A DNA stretch of 64,000 nt, taken from positions 15,559,050 to 15,623,049 of the forward strand of contig NW_024737042.1 in assembly GCF_018991925.1 (NCBI RefSeq), given 5' to 3'. The position numbers and the translations under genes are program-made. This document shows, piece by piece, positions 11,490 through 23,652 of the stretch; position 1 is the stretch's first letter, and each line of letters begins with the position of its first letter. The notes beneath the pieces are model-generated. The model worked only from the letters and a program-made list of their open reading frames with translations, ran no database searches and was not told where the DNA came from. The stretch comes from Homarus americanus (lineage: Eukaryota; Arthropoda; Malacostraca; Decapoda; Nephropidae).

Positions 11490-14400
11490 GCGAAATCAGA
11501 ATCACCACCTCCCACCCCTCCTCACCACTCACCACACCTCACCACCCAACCACCACCACTCTACTCCTCCTCACCAAACACCACCTTCCTCCTTCACCAC
11601 CACTAACACCGCCGTCGCTCACCCACCAACCACCACTGCCTCCCCTCCACCGCCACTGCCACCACCACCCTCCTCACCACCACCACCACCACTACCCCTC
11701 CTCACCACAACCACCTCCTCACCTCCACCACCATCACCCTCCTCACCACCACCACCTTCCTCCCCCTTCAACACCACCACCACACACTTCCTGTCGCTCA
11801 CCACCACCTCCAACACCTCCCTCCTTCCATCACCCAGCACCACCTCCCTCCTCACCACCACCACCAACCTTCCTCAACACAACCACACCTTCCACCCTCC
11901 TCCCTCCACCTTCACACCACCAATACCTCCTCCTTCACCACCAGCACCAACCTCTCACCACCACCACCTTCCACCCTCCCTCCACCTTCAACACCACCAC
12001 ACCTCCTTCACCACCAGCACCACCAACTCCTCACCACCACCTCCTTCCACCTCTCCACCCACCATCAACACCACCCAACACCTCCCTCCTTCACCACCAG
12101 CACCACACCCTCCTTCACCACCACCACCAACCTCCCTCACCACACCACCCCACCCCTCCCTCACCACCACCCCACCCTCACCACCACCACCCACCCCTCA
12201 CCACTACCACCATCCTCACCACCACCACCACTACCATCCTCCCTCACCAACACCAACCTCCCTCACCACACCCACCACCTCCCACCAACACCACCCTCCC
12301 TCCACCTTCAACACCACCAAACCTTCCTCCTTCAACACCACCAACACCTCCCTCCCCACCACAACCACCAGCACCACCACCATCGCTCCCCACCACCACA
12401 CCACCACCGCTCCCCACCACCACCACCACCCTCCTCCCTCACCAACACCACCTCCTCACCACCCACCTCACCACCACCACCACCCACCTCACCACCACCA
12501 CCACTACCTCCTCCCTCACCAACACCACCCTCCCTCACCACCCACCCACCCACCCCACCACCACCCACCCTCACCACCACCACCCTCCTCACCACTACCA
12601 CCTCCTCCTCACCACCACCACCCACCCTCCCCTCACCACTACCACCATCCCTCACCACCACCACCACTACCATCCTCCTCACCACAACACCAACCTCCCT
12701 CACCACCACCACCTTCCACCACCACCCTCCCTCCCTCACCACCACCACCACCTCCCTGCTCACCACCACCACCACCTCCCTCTCCTCACCACCACCACCA
12801 CCCTCTCACCACCACCACCACCTTCCTCTCTCACTACCACCACCACCACCCTCCCTCCTCCCCCTCACCACCACACCTCCGCCACCACCACCCTCTCCCT
12901 CCCTCACCACCACACTCCTCCCACCACCACCCCTCCGCCACCACCACCACCCTCCCTCTCTCCTCACTCACTACCACCACCATCACCCTCCCTCCTCACC
13001 ACCACCACCACCTCCCTCTCTCCCTACCACCACCACCTCACCCTCCTCCTCCCTCCTCACCACCACACCTCCTCGCCACCACCACCCTCCCTCGCACCAC
13101 CACCACCTCCCCTCTCTCACCACCACCACCACCTCCCTTTCTCACCACCACCATCACCTTCCTCTCGCCCCACCACCACCACCACCCTCCTCCCTCCCCC
13201 ACCACCACACTCGCTACCACCACCCTCCCTCCCTCACCACCACCTCCCTCTCACCACCACCACCACCTCCCTCTCTACCACCACCACCACCTTCCCTCCT
13301 CCTCACCACCACCACCACCACCTCCCTCCCTCACCACACACCACTACCTCCTCCTCACCACCAGCACCACCACCCACCTCTCTCACCACCACACCACCAC
13401 CACCTCCCTCCCTCCCTCACCACCACACCTCGCCACCACCACCCTCCCCTCGCCACCACCACACCACCTCCCTCTCACCACCACCACCCCACCTTCCTCT
13501 CACCACCACCACCACCTTCCTCTCTCACCACCACCACCACCACCCTCCCTTCTCCCCTCACCACTACACCTCCTCACCACCACCTCCTCCCTCACCACCA
13601 CCACCTCCCCTCTCTCACCACCACCACCACCTTCCTCCTCACCACCACCACCACCACCTCCCCTCTCACCACCACCACCACACCCTCCCTTCCTCACCAC
13701 CACCACCACCACCTCCCTCTCACCACCACCACCACCTCCCTCCTCACCACCACCACCACCACACCCTCCTCCCTCCCTCACCACCACCTCCCCACCACCA
13801 CCACCAACTCCCCTCTCACCACACCACACCACCACTCCCTCTCACCACCACCACCACCTCCCTCTCACCACCACCACCACCTCCCTCCTCTCACCACCAC
13901 CACCACACCACCTCCCCCTTCACCACCACCACCACCTCCTCCCTCTCCCTCTCCACCACCACCACCACCACCTCCCTCCTCACCACCACCACCACCTCCC
14001 TCCCCACCACCACCACCACCACCACCTCCCTCTCACCACCACCTCACCACCACCTTCTCCTCCCTACCACCACCACCTCCTCCTCCCACCACCCACACTC
14101 GCCACCACCACCACCACCCTCCCTCCCTCACCACCACATCTCGCCACCACCACCATCACCCTCCCTCCCTCCTCACCACTCACCACCACCTCCCCCCTCT
14201 CACCACCACCACCACCTTCCCTCTCCCTACCACCACCACCACCCTCCCTCCTCCCTCACCACCACACCCCTGCCACCACCACCACCTCCCCACCACCACC
14301 ACCACCACCACCTCCCTCTCTCACCCACCACCACCACCACCCTCCCCTCCTCACCAACCACCACCTCCTCCCTACCACCACCACCACCCTCCCTCCCTCC

Positions 14401-15590
14401 CTCACCACCACACACCTCCTCGCCACCACCACCACCTCCCTCTCTCACCACCACCACCACCTCCCTCTCTCACCACCACCACCCACCACCTCCTCTCTCA
14501 CCACCACCACCACCACCTCCCTCCTCCCCCACCACCACCACCTCACCTCCCTCTCTCACCACCACCACCACACCTCACACCCTCCCTCCCTCCCTCACCA
14601 CCACACTCTCGCCACCACCCACCACCTCCCTCACCACCACCACCACCTCCCTCTCACCACCACCACCACCTCCTCTCACCACCACCACCACCTTCCTCTC
14701 TCCCTACCACCACCACCACCCTCCTCCTCCCTCCCTCACCACCACACTCGCCGCCACCACCACCCCTCCCTCTCCCCACCACCACCTCCCTCTCTCACCA
14801 CCACCACCACCCCTCTCTCCCTCACCACCACCACCACCTCCCCTCTCTCACCACCACCACCACCTTCCTTCTCACCACCACCACCACCTCCTCTCTCACC
14901 TCCCACCCACCACCACACCTCCCTCTCTCTCACCACCCACCACCACCTCCTCTCTCACCACCACACCACCACCACCTCCTCTCTCACCACCACCACCACC
15001 TCCCTCCCTCCCTCCCCCACCACACACCTCGCCACCACCACCACCCCTCTCCCACCACCACCACCCCTCCTCCCTCCCCCTCACCACCACACTTCCAACC
15101 CCCACCCCCCCCACCCCACCACCTCCTCCCTCCCTCACCACCACACTCCGCCACCACCTCCCTCTCTCACCGCCACCACCTCCCTCCCTCACCACCACCA
15201 CTACCTCCTCTCACCACCACAGCACCACCTCCCTCTCACCACCACCACCATCACTCCCTCCCTCACCACCACCACACCTCCGCCACCACCACCCTCCCTC
15301 CCTCCCTCACCACCACACTCCCCCCACCACCTCCTCTCACCGCCGCCACCACCTCCCTCTCTCACCGCCGCCACCACCTCCCTCCCTCACCACCACCTCC
15401 CTCTCTCACCACCACCACCACCTCCCTCTAACCACCACCAACACCACTGCCGCTCGCCACCACCAATACCACCACCACCCTCCCTCCCTCACCGCCTTCC
15501 ACCACCTTCCTCATTCACCATCATCGCCACCTCCCTCCATCGCCACTGCCGCCGCCAACGTCGCCGCCGCTGCCCCCACCACCTCCCTCA
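11490..15590 (+). repeat. 4.1-kb CCA/TCC minisatellite array
   Basis: A very large array of CACCACCACCACC blocks alternating with TCCCTCCCTC or TCCCTCTCTC, about 20-30 bp per loose unit. The plus strand has almost no G. The right end (15480-15590) changes to a CGCC-rich edge containing CTCCATCGCCACTGCC. The unit lacks TAA, TAG and TGA, so a 1380-codon frame stays open by composition alone. The translation is only His/Pro/Thr/Ser/Leu and is not a gene. Confidence 0.95.
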
Positions 15591-15599
15591 CAATGTAAC

Positions 15600-16775
15600 A
15601 GCACCTTTTGCAGTATATAAATATTCACCCAAATGAATAACACCAAATTATTCACTAAGTTATTCAACACTACCTCAGTTGTTGACGTTATTCACGGCTG
15701 AGGTTGTAACTCTCTTAGGAGTTGAGTAGGTCAGGCTGACTGAACAAAACATGGCTTGACGGCTGCCCCCTCTCCTCCCCCCAACTCTCACGCTCGAAGG
15801 AACCTGCCAGAATCTTACCACTAGTTAAGGGGTGAACACCTAACTTAAGTGTTCACATACATAGGTGTACTCAAGACACTTCCCCGGAGCGAATTCATAA
15901 TACAATCTCTCCTAAACTCAAGACTGTGTATATAATTGCTTCGACAGTAAATAAAAGCACAGAAGAAGGTTTTTCATCAGCCCTGCCACTTAAGAGTTCC
16001 AGAACTTATTTAAAACAATTGTGTATGATGCAAAACTCGCTATCACATACTGGTGGGAACCGAATGAAACACTCAGAAACAATAAACCAAGCGATCTTTG
16101 TGACTTAAGCGGCACTTTAAATGAATCATCAACAAACAAGCATTTACAAGAAAAACAAATCGACAGTCGTTATAAACACTTGCAAAACGTATACACAGAA
16201 ACACAGTGGTAACAAAGACATTATAAAAAGATTGCAAGCTCAACAGTCAAGCCCTCAGCCACACACAACTAAAGGTTACCCGACTGGAACCGAGAGCAGC
16301 CGAGCCTACCCGACTGTTGGCTGAGTTTCACAGCCAGCTCCAGGCCAGCCAGCCAGCCAACCATACAACACCGGAGTTCTAGGAAGGTTGTCAACGTGGT
16401 TCCAGACAAGCAAACAACCTCTTGCTTAAACAATCGAGCCTCATCGGTGAGCAAGACAGGTCATCCCCAGGTGGATCACTACAAGAAGGATCAGCCCCCC
16501 CCTGTAAGGGCTGCAACGAGCGGGTAGGTTGTCCACCGCTCGTTTGCGGCCCCACTAGGGTTAGGGGAGGTGAGTAGGTCGCTGCTGCCTCATCACACAG
16601 CAGACACGATCCAGCCGTCACCACAGCTGTTACTTCACCCAGCTGTTCGATTCCAACTCTGGTCGTGTACTCATCTGAGGTTCCTGGGCTGATTCCCCAT
16701 TCCTTCACTATTCGGCTGTCAAACTCCGGTCACCTACTCCAGTTACTGCCGTGGCTGCCACGTGATCGCCACTTC
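15600..16775. other. Unassigned sequence left of LINE A copy 2
   Basis: No homology to the other elements in the window is visible. The part at 16440-16700 is richer in GC, with short open frames on both strands but no recognisable domain. The methionine at 16665 that opens the LINE A frame lies in this unrelated flank. Confidence 0.35.
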
Positions 16776-17946
16776 CTTCGGAGAAGTCTTATACCATGGC
16801 TTACAGACTTCCTCAGTGACCGACGCCAAGCTGTACGCTTCCGAGGGGCTGTCTCCACCTTTCAGTCACTCACCTGTGGCGTCCCCCAAGGCACCAAGAT
16901 GGGACCACTCTGCTTCCTTATGCTCATCAATGATGCCCTAAGAGAAACCCCTGCTCGCTGGAAATATGTCGACGACTCCACCATTGGGATCAGCGTCAAC
17001 AATTCTGCTCCCGACTATACCGCCCTTCAGGATTTATTGAACAGTCTCCAAAACTGGGCTACCAACAGCCATGTCACCATCAACCATACCAAGACCATGG
17101 TTATGCACATCAACCTCTCCTCCGACATTGTCCCACCTCCTTCCATTACTTTAGGTCCGAACACACTCCAGGTTGTAGATTCCACTAAGCTCCTCGGCGT
17201 CACCATAGACAACAAACTAAATTGGAAACGACACGTCAGTGAAGTTGTCAAATCCTCCAGTTTCCGTCTCCACCTCCTCCGCCGACTCAAGTCCCTCGGA
17301 GTTCCTGCACCAGAACTCCTTAGTGTTTACACAACATTCATACTTCCCAAGCTCACCTATGCCTCCCCTACCTGGTCTTCCTCCCAAATGCCACACAACG
17401 TAAACACCTAGAAAAAGTGCAAAAGAGGGCATGCAAGATTATTCTCTCCCCTTCCTACTCCACATATCAAGAAGCGCTAACGCACTGACCCTTTCGACTC
17501 TCACTGACCATCACCACGACCTCATCTGCAAATTTGGTAAGAAGCTTCTACACCATCCTCTACACCGGCTCCTACTACCACCTGAGATCCCTAGCCCCAG
17601 AATTGCTGTTCGACACCACAACCGCATCCAGCCCATACGTGCACGAACTGATCGCTATAAGAACAGCCCAGTCCCAACCATTGTACAAATTATCAATTAC
17701 TTGTAATAAACCAGTGTATTCACTCACAGTAAATACTACTTCTTGCACTGTCACTATGTTGAAATGCACTGTAGTTTGAGCTTTTCCCCATCTAGTTATT
17801 ATATATCTTATTTGTATCACTTATGTTACTTGTAAATTATTTGTAATTCGAAACCCATTCCCCAAATATGTGACTGTATATTTTCAGCCTTCTGGCTGCC
17901 AAGCTCTTTCAATAAACCGTTAATTATTATTATTATTATTATTATT
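16776..17946 (+). mobile_element. LINE family A, copy 2 (best-preserved RT)
   Basis: Shared sequence with copy 1 begins at CTTCGGAGAAGTC, so this copy is 5' truncated. The frame reads LIPWLTDFLSDRRQAV and SLTCGVPQGTKMGPL. The catalytic box is WKYVDDSTIG, with Val in place of the usual Ala. Then come STKLLGVTIDNKLNWKRHV and SVYTTFILPKLTYASPTWSS. A stop at 17409 ends it. The next segment (EKVQKRACKIIL) continues in another frame at 17411, so there is a frameshift. The untranslated tail carries CCTTCTGGCTGCCAAGC and TCAATAAACCGTTAATTA, then (ATT)n to 17946. Its last ~85 bases before the tail differ from copy 3 by about one substitution plus a small indel. Confidence 0.85.
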
Positions 17947-18074
17947 TCCTCCACGCCCTATCCACCGTTTGTGCCCTAGCATCTCTCCTGTGTGGCAAGA
18001 CATCGCCCACCAATGCCGGCGCCAAGTGAGGAAGCTGTCCTGGACCTTCCCCCTGAGAGCGGATTACCGCATTA

Positions 18075-18472
18075 CCAGAACCGGTGGTAGAAGCGGTACC
18101 GTTCTTGCCTCGCAAGCGAGATGTCACGGGTTCGATTCCCGGGCCGGTGGAAGTTGTTTGGACTTACTTCCTAGCCCCCATAAGTCCCTGTTCACCTAGC
18201 AGTAAAGTAGGTACCTGTTGTAAGTCGAAAGTTGCGAATTCGTATTCAGGGACAAGTTGTTGGAGCTTCCAATGACTTGAGGACAAACCACTGACTCTTC
18301 AGGCTTCTACGCCCTTGACTCTTCAGGCTTCTACACCCTTAACTCATGGGACATAAAGGCAAGCTTGAACTTAACATGCTTCCCTGTTGGGCACTGTAAA
18401 CGCTTCTGCGCTTCACCTTACACAAGGATGTAGGGGGGTGCCCAATAAAAAAAAACAAAAAAAACAACAACA
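18075..18472 (+). mobile_element. tRNA-derived SINE (tRNA-Ala-like head, A-rich tail)
   Basis: The head at about 18081-18150 has an A-box-like TGGTAGAAGCGG (18084-18095) and a B-box GGTTCGATTCC (18129-18139). It can fold an anticodon arm CTTGC/GCGAG with loop CTCGCAA. That anticodon is CGC, which would read Ala codon GCG. The acceptor pairing is poor and the copy is embedded in a longer element, so it is not a working tRNA gene. A body motif AGCAGTAAAGTAGGTACCTG lies near 18200. The tail ends in AATAAAAAAAAAC-type sequence. Confidence 0.7.
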
Positions 18473-18479
18473 TTCCACC

Positions 18480-19168
18480 GTGCGGGTTAGGAGGAAGATT
18501 CATCTGCGGCCTTAGGAAATACCTGTACTTTGTCGTATTGATTGTTTTGTTTTAAGTAATTGTTTGACTCCAGTGCTGTTTATTTAATATTTGTGTGAGT
18601 GGTGTCAGAGTTAAATTATTGTGATTATTTTCGTAGTAAAGAGATGTCAATCTCTAACGGTTGCTTATTACCCCTTGGAAACCCGTGGTTCTTGACTTTC
18701 CTTTTTATAAGATCCTGATTAGGCTGGCAAGGGATTTATATCCCAAAGGCCAGGCCTTTACCCCCTAGGTTGATCGCCGCAGGACGTGACGTCATCCCTC
18801 CCAGAGAAGGACGTCATCACCCGCACGAAACTCTACGGACTCTTCGCTCAGGTAAATCACAAACAATTATTATTTTACAGACTACACAAACACAAGTGAA
18901 CTTCAAGAAGTCTTTACATGTAGTCAATATACTGTAAATTACTTGCACAAATGTTTAAAGGCAAAATTAAATAAACACATTTAGAAAGTACGTCCTCTAC
19001 TTACAAAAAGGTACATATATATTCTATACTTTAACATACTACTCGTACTTTTTAATAATTTTAATATTTTTCTCTACATTTCCAGAACTCATAAATATTT
19101 TTGCATTACTCCGTGAGTGGGCAACAACGTGAGTAATGCAGTGAGTGAAGTAATAAATATTCCTATAT
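18480..19168 (+). mobile_element. Probable 5' untranslated region of the Gypsy element (LTR not delimited)
   Basis: About 700 bases precede gag. I could not fix LTR ends or a primer-binding site, and the matching 3' LTR is missing from the window. Visible items are a TTTTTATAAG box near 18702 and a perfect 10-bp inverted repeat (19102-19111 and 19131-19140) 28 bases before the gag ATG. Confidence 0.4.
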
Positions 19169-20302
19169 ATGGACCCTCTTCCAAAATTTTTGGGTATCAA
19201 ACAGGAAATTAGTGACTCGGACTCTGATAGTCAGTCATCTAATAACTCACAGGAGCTAGTGGCAACTGATAGTGAGGAAGAGTTACCACAAATTAGCCAA
19301 ATAGAGTTGACACCTACTGACTCTTTAGCTAGTGCTTTAACTACCACCACAAAAATGGCAGCAGGTGGTTCTACTAACCAACAGACTTCATCGGGCTGTC
19401 AAACTGTAAAAATACTTCCAAATAACATTAAGGTACAAGAGTTTACTGCAGAGGATCCAGATTATACTAATTTAGCATATTTGCGTAAGTACGAAGATGT
19501 CATGAGAAATAATAATGTCTCTAATGATGTAGATAAAATTGAAAACGTCCGAAACCTTATCAAAACCGGTAGTCGGGCAGCCAGAATGATCTATGCTTCA
19601 GCCATTGATGAAGAAACTGATGATTACCCAACGTTTAGGTCCACTTACTTCGATTTTCAAGATGGCAGAGCATACACGTGGCACTCTGTTCGCAAAAGAC
19701 GCCCAGGTATTTGCCGGACACACTAAGATAGATCACAAATTGTCTGAAGAAAATTTCTACAAGATCATTGAGTTCCTTCAGTTCATCTTGTCTTCACATG
19801 AACCCACATGCAAGAAAGTCAGAGAGAAAAAAAATAAACTCGGGACTAAGCTTGTAGACTACGTGGAGGAAAATGATGAACCGATGGAACATACTCCGAG
19901 GGCTCTGTCGGTAGCACCCGTCATCAGTTCTAAGGAACAACCAAAAATCGTCACGGGAACCAAACCCCAAAAGATACCTTTTTGCAAAGTCTGCAAACGT
20001 AAGGAACACGCCACAGAAAATTATTGGTTTGCAGGACAAGCAGATAACTAACCAGCCAGCCCCCGGCAAGATCGAGGAAAAGGATCTTCCCAGGACTTTA
20101 AAAATCCAGAAAGTCCTGCTAAACCAAAAAGCCCAAAGGGACACTACGCAGGAAATAAAATGGCTACAAACACCGAATGCACTCCGAATAAATGGTGTTT
20201 AGTACGTCAGTCTCCATACCACAACACAGAAGATTGCAGGAATCTACTGCATCTGAGGCTAGAGACTGATAGACCATGGGCCGAGGCCAGCTATCTTGCT
20301 TA
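19169..20302 (+). pseudogene. gag: Gypsy/errantivirus-like gag, frameshifted
   Basis: The first frame (19169-19726) starts at ATG with an acidic Ser/Asp-rich N-terminus (SDSDSDSQSSNN). It shifts near 19650-19680 into the frame that continues to 20051. That second part ends with a zinc-knuckle-like CKVCKRKEHATENY. Spacing is CX2CX4HX4Y, so the last Cys has become Tyr (TAT). After a stop, another fragment at 20161-20302 carries WCLVRQSPYHNTEDCR, a second Cys/His motif. Gag would package RNA in virus-like particles. The low-GC composition matches the pol segment downstream, which is now 3.3 kb away because of insertions. Confidence 0.7.
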
Positions 20303-20985
20303 GTTGTCCCCACCTGGGAACTACCTATAAATATGCTAGTTATGTTATATGAACATCCATAAACCCTAAATGACATGTTCCCAACTTTAGATCTTGCACG
20401 TTAGGTAGAAATTTGATAAATTCTAATTTACTGGTTGCTATGGAGATGTTTACCTTAGCAACAGAGTACAACATTGTTTGAAGCCAAATCTAAAGGTAGC
20501 GACTAGCAATATTTGATGGAAATAGCCTTATTGTATACCTTAAAGGTCGTTCAAAGTCGTCCAAATAAACTATGACGGAAAAAAGGCCTAGAATGTTCTC
20601 GTTGCTAAGCGTAATATTCCCTAACAACCATAATTTATAGCCTTATATTACTTGAGGTTCATTAAAACCTTCAATAAATTCATGCGAAATAATACAAAGC
20701 AACAAGCGATATATATTTAAAAACTTTTAATTGGTCATCTTAAAATACATTTATATAAGTATTTTAATTCTAGATAATAGTTTTGCACAAAGGCTAAAAT
20801 GTAATACAAAATATTGAAGAAATTCAATCATCAATATAAAAAATAATGGAAAAATATTACACAAAAAATTACTTTTGTTACTATTAATATTACTAATAAT
20901 TGATAATGATTAGTATTAATTGTTATTACAAATTATTAATAATTACAAGAAAGAACATCTATCATCTAATCAAGCCGTAATTACT
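20303..20985. other. AT-rich sequence, nothing recognised
   Basis: Runs of TAAT and AATATT with no coding signal, between gag and the inserted CR1-like fragment. Confidence 0.4.
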
Positions 20986-21676
20986 ACATAAAAGGGCGAC
21001 TTTAAAGGAGAGATTTAGGAGTAATGATAAGTAGGAACCTTAAGCCAAGCAAACAATGTGTTTTTGCTCGAAACAAGGCTAAGAAAGTACTTGGGTTCAT
21101 ACAAAGGAGTGTTAGTTACAAGACTAGCGAGGTCATCCTAAAACTATATCTTGCGCTTGTGAGACCATACCTGGATTACGCAGTTCAATTCTGGTCACCT
21201 TATTACAGAATGGATATAGAATCCTTGGAAAGAATTCAGAGGAGAATGACGAGGCTAATCCCGGGCATTAGGAACCTTGAGTATAGAGACAGGTTAAAGC
21301 ATCTTAATTTGCACTCCCTCGAGAGACGTAGAGTGAGGGGCGACCTGATAGAGGTGTATAAATGGAAGTCAGGGCTGAACAAAGGGGACATTACAAAGGT
21401 ACTCAAACTATCCAACCAGGAGCGAACTCGTAACAGTGGTTTTAAATTAGACAAATTTAGATTTATGCGCGAAATAGGTAAACACTGGTTTGGTAACAGA
21501 GTAGTGGATGAATGGAACAAGTTACCAAATATCATCATTAACTCGAATACGCTGGATAGCTTCAAACATAGGTTGGATGCTCATATGAGCAATAGGGGTT
21601 GGGTGTAAATGGGACTGCCCAGTATGGGCCAATAGGCCCGCTGCAGTTTCCTCCATTCTTATGTTCTTATGTTCTT
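20986..21676 (+). mobile_element. CR1-like LINE, 5'-truncated 3' end
   Basis: An open frame (21024-21608, 194 residues) covers the RT thumb and C-terminus. It includes LYLALVRPYLDYAVQFWSP, then RIQRRMTRLIPGIRN, then LNLHSLERRRVRGDLIEVYK and a C-terminal VVDEWNKLPN. The upstream sequence in frame fits RDLGVMISRNL, so truncation falls just before it. After the stop, a short untranslated region ends at 21676 in TTCTTATGTTCTTATGTTCTTA, an 8-bp repeat tail of CR1 type (reported here as CTTATGTT units). There is no internal stop in the retained part, so this insertion looks younger than the copy at 2206-3180. It sits between the gag and pol parts of the Gypsy element. Confidence 0.85.
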
Positions 21677-21865
21677 AATGGTGGAAACAAACATTCAGTT
21701 TTTCAACACAATAGCCAGCTCCTTTAATGTGGTGCTCCCTTGCCATCATTTAAGAGACTAACACTGTTACACGTGTCTCTGTTATTCATATAATGTGTCC
21801 TTGAAAGAGGGATCAACTGTACAGAATTTAGTATGATTGAATTAGGATCTAAAAACAGTCTACCA
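21677..21865. other. Short spacer, nothing recognised
   Basis: No signal between the CR1-like tail and the minus-strand pseudogene. Confidence 0.4.
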
Positions 21866-23252
21866 GTGGTCAATATATTATATTTTTCAGATATTGAAGC
21901 TCATCATCTGAACCTTCCGAGTCTATATCTTGTTCAGCAACTACTGTTTCTGGGGTAGTGGTTAAATTCTGACATTCTGAACATGAACACAAGTCGGTGC
22001 AAGGAAGCTTGTTATGGAGACATGTGCAGCTTCCGTGTGCACATTTTGTTTTCTTACATGAACAATGCACAAGTTCCATTACACTAAATGGTGCTGGGGG
22101 AAGAGTCATCCAATCGACTACCAATTTTTTGTCTTCAATTTTCCAACCATTACTTTCAGGTGGCGGTATTTCAGGATTTTGAACTAGACATCGCTTATAC
22201 ATTGCTGCCTGATAATTGGCCCGCTGTATGTGCTTCAGAAGGGAATCCTTATTCGGGGGTAACCTACATTCTCCATATCTGCCAGACTTAAACATTTTCA
22301 CCAGTGATTCATTTACATCAGAGCAATCCTTTTGTCCATACAGCTCGCATATATATGCCTCCAGCTCATCAGATAGAGTCTGAGAAACCTCAAATACATT
22401 TCCAAGTTGTGCTAATGCTGCACAGTGAGCAGGATTTGATATCATGATTTTGGCAGAGTTCTTTTTTCCTATTCCATGCAGTGCGCTAACAGTCACAACC
22501 GGTCATACAATGAAAGAAGGCTTCACACACTTCTCGACCAAAATGGCGAAATATTTGGCATAGAGCAATTGTGCGCATATTATCTCCTTTACCAGTATGG
22601 AAGTACAACTCCGCATCAATGTCCATATAGCGACCACAAGTACATCAGTATCTGGGCTGTTTATAACCATGTGTCCACTAGTATTGGCAGCATGAGCACT
22701 GTGTAAGAGCAGCCTGGTATCTGCTTCCTCTTGGGTTGTATACAATGCCGGAATTGGTTTGACTTCAACAGCAGTCTTTATATCATTCACACGAATCAGA
22801 TCACACTCATCCCCGTGATATCAAGCAGAGACCAGTCAAGTTACTCAACATATACAATCCAAGATCTATATCAATATAGCCTGCTCTATGTACCCACCTA
22901 ATTCAGAGATATGAGCTAGCCTTTCATCATGTTTCTTTCGTGCTCTGTCTATCTTCGTGGGGTGATATCCGGCGATTTGTACCTCGGGGATTTTAGCGTG
23001 CAACGCTTCAAAGCTCTGTACAAGCTCTAGTCCATAGCGATTTATGGAATCCTTGGCAACTTCGGATTCCCTGGTGTCTAGGTATTTCCATAAATGCGCA
23101 CTTGAGACAAATTTTCGCCAACTAGCCTCAGAAAACCTAATAATATTGTCCCATCTTGTAGAATCAACAACGTGCAAGGAGCAAGCCATGTTTATCAATA
23201 TTGGTGAGAGACGGCGATCATGATTGGACGTGAACCAGCCCTTATGAGACAC
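21866..23252 (-). pseudogene. Broken PIN/FEN-like nuclease plus CXC-domain protein
   Basis: Three minus-strand frames read in order. Frame 1 (23252-22866) is an N-terminal part with RWDNIIRFSEASWRKFVSS. Frame 2 (22790-22503) holds TTQEEADTRLLLHSAHAA and INSPDTDVLVVAI. Frame 3 (22496-21870) holds SALHGIGKK, then DSLLKHIQRANYQAA. It ends in a Cys-rich module (CSCKKTKCAHGSCTC, then CTDLCSCSEC) like a Tesmin/TSO1 CXC domain. At the frame 2-3 join the DNA still encodes Thr-Gly-Cys-Asp, but two bases appear lost after it. The acidic motifs EEADTR, SPDTDVL and GCD are spaced like FEN/XPG-type nucleases; that relation is my inference. The family is widespread in invertebrates without a settled function, as far as I know. 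Confidence 0.65.
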
Positions 23253-23652
23253 GCTTTTTCATTGGTGGCCAGTGCTCTGCCGTGACGTCACTATGTACGG
23301 CTTTCTATCCACATTTTCTGAGAATTTTCAAACAAAATTATAAACTAACGTGCAACTTTTGAGACTGGGAACATTCATATTCGTGATTAGTAGCATTTAA
23401 TTTACAAGAAAAAATTCATTTGAAGTAGTTCCTTGACGGGTACTACGGAATTGAATGATATCGAGCCTCGGCCAGCGGTCTATGAAAATCAACGGGAGTC
23501 AAGTACACAACCTTTGGGGGAAAAGGCACGCGTCCAGCAACACGATCTAGGATAGCGTCAACGGTGCAAGAAAACGATTCCATCACCGGCTCATTAATCG
23601 CTGCGTTAAACAAAGTGGAGGTGTTGACTGTACCAGCGAGGATAGGTAACAA
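23253..23652. other. Junction before Gypsy protease, unassigned
   Basis: A minus-strand open frame at 23443-23652 has no recognised motif. The plus strand here should hold the gag-protease linker but is broken by stops. Confidence 0.35.

Noticed and set aside
11456..15598. Open frame of 1380 codons on plus
   Set aside because: Its translation is a low-complexity His/Pro/Thr/Ser/Leu string from the CCA/TCC array. The repeat unit lacks stop triplets in several frames, so openness is expected without selection.
18081..18150. Functional tRNA-Ala gene
   Set aside because: Acceptor pairing is poor and the sequence continues into a SINE body with an A-rich tail, so it is a SINE head.
23443..23652. 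Minus-strand open frame of 69 codons next to the Gypsy protease
   Set aside because: No recognised motif, short, and opposite in strand to the surrounding element; chance cannot be excluded.
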